A DNA stretch of 53,360 bases from Oxalobacteraceae bacterium (lineage in GTDB: Bacteria; Pseudomonadota; Gammaproteobacteria; Burkholderiales; Burkholderiaceae_D), in assembly GCA_027490465.1 (NCBI GenBank), contig JAIXXZ010000105.1:1-53360 (forward strand). Reading direction: 5' to 3'. Below are positions 53,339-53,360 of the stretch, one piece after another (within the stretch, counting starts at the first letter, position 1; every line of letters begins with the position of its first letter). The notes beneath the pieces are model-generated. The model was not told the origin of the DNA. It was given only the letters and a program-made list of their open reading frames with translations, and ran no database searches. The translations under genes and the position numbers were made by a program.

Positions 53339-53360
53339 CGGTTTATACAAGTCGGCGTCA

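Overview
This 53.4 kb window reads as chromosomal DNA of a betaproteobacterium, most likely Burkholderiales and possibly near Oxalobacteraceae. The placement is an inference from gene content and gene order: a complete protocatechuate pca cluster with pobA, a ccoNOQPGH-ccoSI-hemN-fnr respiratory block, orn/M48 peptidase/PCD/rsgA, and argF-argG. No search was run. Most of the DNA looks moderately GC-rich by eye, with one clearly AT-rich insert near 45.6-47.1 kb. I see no rRNA, tRNA, CRISPR array or transposase gene.

Layout. 0-1.2 kb: the 3' end of an unidentified gene, a 40-aa membrane peptide gene, a stand-alone pqqA (24 codons) with its own terminator, and copies of a dispersed ~130-bp repeat. 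1.2-2.9 kb: a DadA-type FAD oxidoreductase and a VOC protein. 2.9-7.6 kb: a copper-handling operon (CopL-like, TolC-type lipoprotein, Tat-exported multicopper oxidase, CusF-like) followed by a putative outer-membrane protein. 7.7-14.3 kb: a mandelate-racemase-type enolase superfamily enzyme, a CMD/AhpD-type protein, a His/Ala-rich secreted protein, a Tat-exported beta-carbonic-anhydrase-like protein, a cupin, a ketopantoate-reductase-type enzyme and a secreted unknown.

14.3-24.4 kb carries the 4-hydroxybenzoate/protocatechuate pathway. pobA makes protocatechuate, pcaHG opens the ring, pcaB, pcaC and pcaD lead to 3-oxoadipate, and pcaIJ and pcaF finish to succinyl-CoA and acetyl-CoA. The genes are arranged pcaI-J-F-H-G-B-D-C on the minus strand, with an IclR-type PcaR and an AraC-type regulator beside pobA. 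24.6-40.6 kb is a low-oxygen block: fnr, the cbb3 oxidase genes, its assembly and copper genes, hemN, a Pat-like acyl-CoA synthetase/acetyltransferase fusion and two universal stress proteins. Good FNR-type boxes precede ccoN, hemN, the Pat-like gene and one usp gene, so these probably form one regulon controlled by the neighbouring fnr. 40.6-45.5 kb is housekeeping (srkA, yecA-type, orn, M48 peptidase, PCD, rsgA). 45.5-47.5 kb is an AT-rich island with two paralogous unknown genes. 47.5-53.4 kb is argF, argG, ppnP, murB, yajQ and a DAHP synthase gene.

The most notable find is at the right edge. The DAHP synthase gene is preceded by a 23-codon open frame encoding the run FYFFFYFSY, then by an intrinsic terminator whose 5' arm can pair instead with a GGCGGT element in the leader. 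This has the full layout of a Phe/Tyr-sensing transcription attenuator. Other notable items are the orphan pqqA, the MITE-like element at 38885-39135 with 16-bp perfect terminal inverted repeats and internal palindromes that differ in sequence but stay perfectly symmetric, and the AT-rich paralogous pair.
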